Shown: positions 19,138 to 23,506 of the stretch, piece after piece | Numbering within the stretch: the first letter of the stretch is position 1 | Layout: each line of letters starts with the position of its first letter | NCBI RefSeq assembly: GCF_000611645.1 | Contig: NW_014013011.1 | Coordinates: 1 to 23,506 of the forward strand | DNA from: Monoraphidium neglectum | Taxonomy: Eukaryota > Chlorophyta > Chlorophyceae > Sphaeropleales > Selenastraceae | Length of the DNA: 23,506 nucleotides | Direction of reading: 5' to 3' | The notes under the pieces: generated by a model | What the model was told of the DNA's origin: nothing | The model's input: the letters and a program-made list of their open reading frames with translations, nothing else | Database searches by the model: none | Program-made: the position numbers and the translations under genes

Positions 19138-21354
19138 ATGGCCGCCGCTCCGCCTCAAGTGCAGGAGGCTGACCTGATGCCACTTGCCGAGGCTCTCAAG
19201 CTGCTTGGGCTACAGGTATGCGCATAGAAGGAGGCAGCTATAATGAGGCGTTTGAATGGGGATGGCGACAGGCAGGCTGCACGCGTGCGCGTCGCATCAG
19301 GCCAACCAGCTCGACGTGGTGTGGCGGGGCGCTGACCCAGGGCCGCCCGGCACCTGCGCCCACGCCCGCGCCCTCACTGCAGGAAGGCGCAAGCCAGGAG
19401 CAAATCAGGGCCGCCTACAAGGCCCGCCTGCTGCGCCTGCACCCGGACAAGCAGCAGGCCGCGCGCGCGAAGCGCTCGGCGACCGCGCCCTCCCAAAACA
19501 CACCCACTGGCGACAGCGCCACTGGCGGCGGCAGCGGCAGCGGCGAGGCGGCCGCGGCTGCGGCGTTCCACCGACTGCAGGCCGCGTACCGGGCGCTCAC
19601 CGCGCCGCCGCCGGAGCAGCGGTTCGACGCGCTGGTCGCGAATGGGCGCGCCTTCAGCCGCGAGGTCCTGGACGAGGCGCTGAGGCAGGGCCTGGGACCT
19701 GCGGACGTCGCAGCTATGTGAGCCCCGCCCCAACCCTTTGACTTCATTTATCTGTCGCTGTTCTTGGACGGCGCTGCTGTCGTTTGTGAAGACGCGTAGA
19801 AGTGTGGCGGACGGCGTTCCTCTTGCTTGATACGGCTGACGGTTGGTTGCGTCTTGCGGAGGGGCGGGTGCCAGGCCGCCTCATCGCCCGCTCCCTTGAC
19901 GCTGGATGGAGGGCCCCCAACCCAGCGCAGCAGACAGTCTCAGGCAGCAAACTGGTCAAGGTGTGGCAGTTTGCGGCTGGCGTGTGACGCCGAACTGCCA
20001 CCCGCACACCGGCCATGCTCACCTTGTGTCCCCGTGAAATACTCCGACGCGCAGCCAGCAAACGGTCGAGGCGTTCGAGGCCGCCGAGGCGTCCGGCGGC
20101 GCGCCGCCCCCGGCGCCGCCACCAGAGGAGCTGCTGGTGTGGCGGCAGCTGCACAAGAGCATCCAGCGGCGGCGGCGGAGAGGTGCGTGCAGGATAGCAG
20201 CCTGGTGATAATCCTGCATCCCCGCCTGCTGTGATGTGCTGTTTTTGGGTGTGATGTACTGTGTTGTCTGTGGACGTTCACACCATGTTGTTGTCTGGGA
20301 CACCACACATCAGGATGACAAGGGTCTTGAGCTGCAAACCTGATCATTGTATCTGCCTCTGTGCTTCGCAGAGGAGCGGGAAGCGGCAATGCGTGAAGAG
20401 CAGGCTGCTGCGGGGCAGGGCCCGCAGCGGGGCCACAGCCGCGGCGAGCAGGGGCCCAGCCCCGCGTGGGCAACGCTCAAGGGGATGGTCTCAGACCTGC
20501 TGCTGTCGACACCGGCAGATCTGTGGGTTCCGGAAGATTTTGGGGCGGGGCGGGGCACGGCTGGCCCCGGGTTGGAGGTGGCTGCGCCCGCATCCCCGAG
20601 CGGCGGCGCGGACCCAGGCCGGGGCAGCAGAGAATGCAGCGGTGACGGCGTGGCCTCCCGCGGCAGCAGCGGCAGCAGCAGGGATGGTCCTGAAGTAGGC
20701 AGCGGCACGAGCAGCAGCGGCATGAGCAGGAGCAGCCACCACGGCAAAGTGGTGCACGGCAGCAGCAACAGCAGCTGCAGCAGCAGCAGCGGCAGCAGCC
20801 CTGCAGCTGGGACCGACGAGCGCAGCAGCAAGCGGCCGTCGAAGTCAATGGGCGGCATGCAGCAGGAGCTCGGCGGCGGCAGCAGCCAGCCGCCGAGGTC
20901 TCAAGCGACCAGCGGGCAAGCGACAAACAGCTGCGTCGAGCGCCCGGGGATGGCGGGCTCTAATCCAGAGGTGAAGCTGCGTCGCCGGCGCCGGCAAGAA
21001 CCTCTGCAGCAGGAGGAGCAGCAGCAGCAGCAGCAGCAGCAGCGGCGGCGGCGGCGGCGGCGGCATCATCATCACCATCAGCAGCAGCAGCAACAGCAGG
21101 AGCAGCAGCAGCAGCAGCAGCAGCTGCGGCAGCAGGGCGACTTCCACGAGCAGGAGCCGCACGTGCAGCTTCAGGGGCCCCCACCGCCGCCCGCGCAGCA
21201 GCTGCTATCTCTGCAGCAGGACTTGAACCCCCTGCCCAAGCTGCGGCGCGGCTGGCGGTGGTATCTGGTGTTGGCAAAGAGGTTGCTGGTGGCGAAGGGC
21301 CTAGTGTTGTTGGCGGCCGCGGCGATCAACAGCCTCCCCAACGGCGGCATGTGA
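19138..21354 (+). CDS. J-domain (DnaJ-like, type III) protein with Gln/Ser-rich C-terminus
   Basis: Four exons: 19138-19215, 19383-19717, 20055-20182 and 20372-21354. Phases match and give 507 aa. J proteins recruit and stimulate Hsp70. The J domain spans about residues 12-105. Helix II reads SQEQIRAAYKARLLRL, followed by HPDK (His46-Pro47-Asp48), which is the essential loop. Helix III is AAFHRLQAAYRAL. The loop between HPD and helix III has an extra Thr/Ser/Gly-rich segment of about 30 residues. There is no Gly/Phe region or zinc-finger module, so it is a type III J protein. Downstream come a basic segment (QRRRRREEREAAMREEQ), a Ser/Gly-rich region (about 235-345), a Gln/Arg/His homopolymer block (about 390-430), and a mildly hydrophobic C-terminus. 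The last part, from WYLVLAKRLLVAKG onward, might be a weak membrane anchor. Client and location are unknown. Confidence 0.82.
21017..21131 (+). repeat. CAG/CGG/CAT trinucleotide block coding poly-Gln, poly-Arg, poly-His
   Basis: In the J-protein frame this encodes about eight Gln, seven Arg, five His, then two Gln runs split by Glu. Switches between homopolymers come from single-base changes of a NNG/CAN repeat (CAG, CGG, CAT/CAC). It is likely length-variable between strains. Confidence 0.88.
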
Positions 21355-22813
21355 AGTGCTGCTGCCCCCAACGGCCGGACCTTGTTCTTGCATGCGCATG
21401 CGTACGCTCTCCGATGGAGGTGGGCATTGCGGCCACTGCTGGGGCGGGCAGCCGCCAGTGCCAGCGCGTTATTGCACTGCGCGTTGCCCCCGCCTGGCCA
21501 CCCGTGCAGGGTCCGCGGCAGCCGCGGTTCCCGCAGCCTATCACAGCCGCTGTCGCACCCATAATGACGCCGCACGGTCCTGGCTGCCTATCTCGCATGC
21601 CCTGGCAGCCCGCTCCACTATTGGGTGCCCTTGTGTCACTTCCACGGTGCCATACACATTACCTCCACGGGACCCCAGTGGGACTTTATCATGCAGCCAG
21701 GGGCCCTGCTGAATGCCAGTGGCGCTCAGCCTGGGGCGACATGACCACAGTCAGGGGACAGGGCGGGCGCACAGGAGCAGAAGCAATGAGGGTGCAGGAC
21801 GGGCAGCAGGTATGTGAGGGTGGCTGTCAGCGGTAACAGCACACACATTTCCGAGGCAGCGGCGTGGAGGAGGCAAAATAAGAGTCCGTGCGAGCCGCGC
21901 ACAAGCTGCGCGATTCAACGCGCCTGCGCTGTGCCGCCGAAATGCGAACGCAGCGCCTCGCCTCACCCAGGTTTGGCAGCGAATCGACTACGCCCGCTGC
22001 GGCACTGCTTCCGCTCCAGCCGCCTCAACGTGTCCGTTTCGGCTGTCGCACTTGCATAGTCGTCAAGCACCGCCATGTAACCCACTTATGCACAAAGCCT
22101 GGTACTTAGCACCATCTGGGAACAGCGCTGGATTCGGCATAGCCGACACGGGGGACGGGGGATACGGTGGCGGACTGCAGTGCCGACAGCGACCCGGGCG
22201 CGGTGGCCAGGTGGTGGCTGTGCAAGTACCGCCAATGACATTGATACTCAGTGCTGCGTTGCGTTCAGGTGCCTTATTTGGAGATCCAAAGTCCCACGAA
22301 GGCCGTGCGCGTTCCACCGATTCCAGTTGCCAGTGTAAGTTACGCACGTCGACCCACCACGTGTGTACTCCAATCATGCCGGTACGTCTTTTCATATACT
22401 TTAATAACACGCAAGCTACCGGTAGACCGCCTGGTCGACGGAGTGTGCCGAATTTTTGGCTCACTGTCTGAAGCAGCCGTCTTTTGGAGCTGTGCAGAGG
22501 CGCCAAAGTGAGACATAGATACTAATCACCGCAGCGCGGCCAGTCTGAGAGCTTGAGAACGCAACAAGTTGCACGCCCCGCCGACGCCCAGCCGCGCTGA
22601 TTGTGGCGCTCTAGGGCGTGGCGCGAACTGCACAGGCTGCGCACGTGGCAACCGCCCCTGATTAGGAATCCTCACTACTCCTCTGCTTCCCTTCTTGCGC
22701 AGTCCGAGCCAGGCCCGCCGGCAGGGCAGGGCACGAGCCCCGGCTGAGTAAAGCCCTCAAGCGGTACCAGCAGGCCAAGAAACACAGCAACCCCAGCACA
22801 GCGTTTGGAGCAG
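21355..22813. other. Intergenic: 3' UTR of J-domain gene and upstream of right-edge gene
   Basis: No confident gene lies in these 1459 bases. The first TGTAA after the J-protein stop is at 22076-22080. A 66-nt open segment at 22269-22334 is bounded by TTCAG and by a perfect GTAAGT donor. A good acceptor (pyrimidine-rich, ending GCAG) is at 22702. Both could be early exons of the right-edge gene, but I recognise no product and could not join them convincingly. Confidence 0.45.
22076..22080 (+). terminator. Candidate polyadenylation signal TGTAA
   Basis: This is the first TGTAA downstream of the J-domain gene stop at 21354, implying a 3' UTR of about 720 nt. The evidence is the motif and its position only. 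Confidence 0.35.
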
Positions 22814-23506
22814 ATGACGCCCCGCACCTTGGTCGTCAGTGTTGACCCCGCGGCCCCCCAATCCTTCGACGCCGGCGGCGGCCACGCCGTTTGGATCGCG
22901 CTGGCTGGGCCCCCGCCCAAGCCCGCCGCGCGGCCACGGGGGGCCGGCACTGTCGCGCACCCTGTACTCGCCTGGTGCGTCCCCGCCGCCCGCGGCGCCG
23001 CCGCGCGGGCGCTGACAGCCGGCCAGCGGTTCAAGATGCAGGCCGCTGACCGGACGGGGGGCGAGGTCCTCAAAATCGACGCGGGCGAGCGCCCGGTGCT
23101 CGACAGCCCGGCCGACATGCTGACGGGGCAGCAGGGGCTGCCAGCCGCGCTCGTCCGCGGCGTGAGGTCGGCCCTTGGGCTGCCGTCCGGCGAGGCGAAA
23201 GCGGGTACGGCCCCGCAGGCCAAAGGCCGGCGTGCCAGCGGCCGCATCGGCGAGGAAAGGGCGGCGTCAGAGGAGCGCGAGGTGGGCCACCACAGCGGCG
23301 GCGGCGGCCGCGGCGGCGGCCGAGGAGGGGACGAGAGGTCGGAGGTGGGCGAGGATGCGGTAGCTGGGGCCGAGGCCGACGTTTGGGGCATCGTGGGGGC
23401 GCTCGGGATAGAGGAGTCCGGGACCGCGGGCGAGGAGAGCAGCGGGGCGGGGCGTGACGACGCGCTCTCTCCCTTGAGGGGGCGGCGGGGGCAGAACGAG
23501 GAGGGG
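22814..23506 (+). CDS. Unrecognised protein, partial (open at right edge)
   Basis: A frame of 231 codons runs from an ATG to the window end without a stop. I do not recognise the family. The first about 135 residues look ordered: MTPRTLVVSVDP, GHAVWIALAGPP, AHPVLAWCVPA, GQRFKMQAADRTGGEVLKID and LPAALVRGVRSALGL. The rest is a charged low-complexity region rich in Gly, Glu, Arg and Ser (GGGGRGGGRGGDE-type), followed by ADVWGIVGALGIEE. Third codon positions are strongly GC, like the other genes here. In-frame codons upstream of the ATG are open back to a TGA at 22745-22747, so the true exon could begin at an acceptor in between. The opposite strand also has a 238-codon frame (22675-23391), but it is Pro/Ser/Ala-rich and looks like a shadow. 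Confidence 0.5.
   Translation, partial: MTPRTLVVSVDPAAPQSFDAGGGHAVWIALAGPPPKPAARPRGAGTVAHPVLAWCVPAARGAAARALTAGQRFKMQAADRTGGEVLKIDAGERPVLDSPADMLTGQQGLPAALVRGVRSALGLPSGEAKAGTAPQAKGRRASGRIGEERAASEEREVGHHSGGGGRGGGRGGDERSEVGEDAVAGAEADVWGIVGALGIEESGTAGEESSGAGRDDALSPLRGRRGQNEEG

Noticed and set aside
20310..21162. Minus-strand poly-Leu and poly-Cys/Arg frames
   Set aside because: They are shadows of CAG/CGG repeats in the J-protein exon.
22675..23391. 238-codon minus-strand frame
   Set aside because: Pro/Ser/Ala-rich composition with no motif. The plus-strand frame is open to the edge and has the better protein character, although neither is proven.

Overview
This is nuclear DNA of a eukaryote, most likely a chlorophyte green alga. 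The GC content is high and the GC-rich genes are broken by many short GT-AG introns. Introns carry long GT/CA microsatellites, coding regions carry Ala/Gly/Gln homopolymers, and TGTAA (the usual green-algal polyadenylation signal) lies downstream of some genes. There is no operon structure. I rebuilt the exons by hand from splice signals, intron phase and family alignment, so the gene models are predictions.

Layout. (1) 1-2434, minus strand: 5' part of an RNA-binding-type protein with two tandem hnRNP Q-type acidic (NURR) domains and a Gly-rich tail, running off the left edge. (2) 2977-5243, plus: six-exon TLC/LAG1-type ceramide synthase, 288 aa, divergent from gene 1. (3) 6709-8856, plus: intronless 715-aa Armadillo-repeat protein with an organelle-type N-terminus. 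(4) About 9300-9846, plus: 5'-truncated LINE retrotransposon ending in a (GTAAT)n tail. (5) 10500-13156, plus: tandem paralogue of gene 3, interrupted by a 522-base run of N. (6) 13674-18841, minus: 13-exon mitochondrial isobutyryl-CoA-type acyl-CoA dehydrogenase, 458 aa, including exons of 18 and 30 nt. (7) 19138-21354, plus: four-exon J-domain protein, 507 aa, with Ser-rich and poly-Gln/Arg/His regions, divergent from gene 6. (8) 22814-23506, plus: open frame of unknown function that leaves the right edge.

The genes do not form one pathway. Genes 2 and 6 are housekeeping lipid and amino-acid metabolism (sphingolipid synthesis; valine/branched-chain acyl-CoA oxidation). The accessory part is the 6.5-13.2 kb block, where an Armadillo gene was duplicated in tandem and a LINE lies between the copies. 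The most unusual signals are these: GT runs lie near 5' splice sites and CA runs near 3' splice sites in the sense strand; there are two micro-exons; the LINE tail is built from repeated algal poly(A) signals; and the gap length conflicts with the paralogue. I saw no CRISPR array, rRNA or convincing tRNA. I found no clear novel defence or mobile system.
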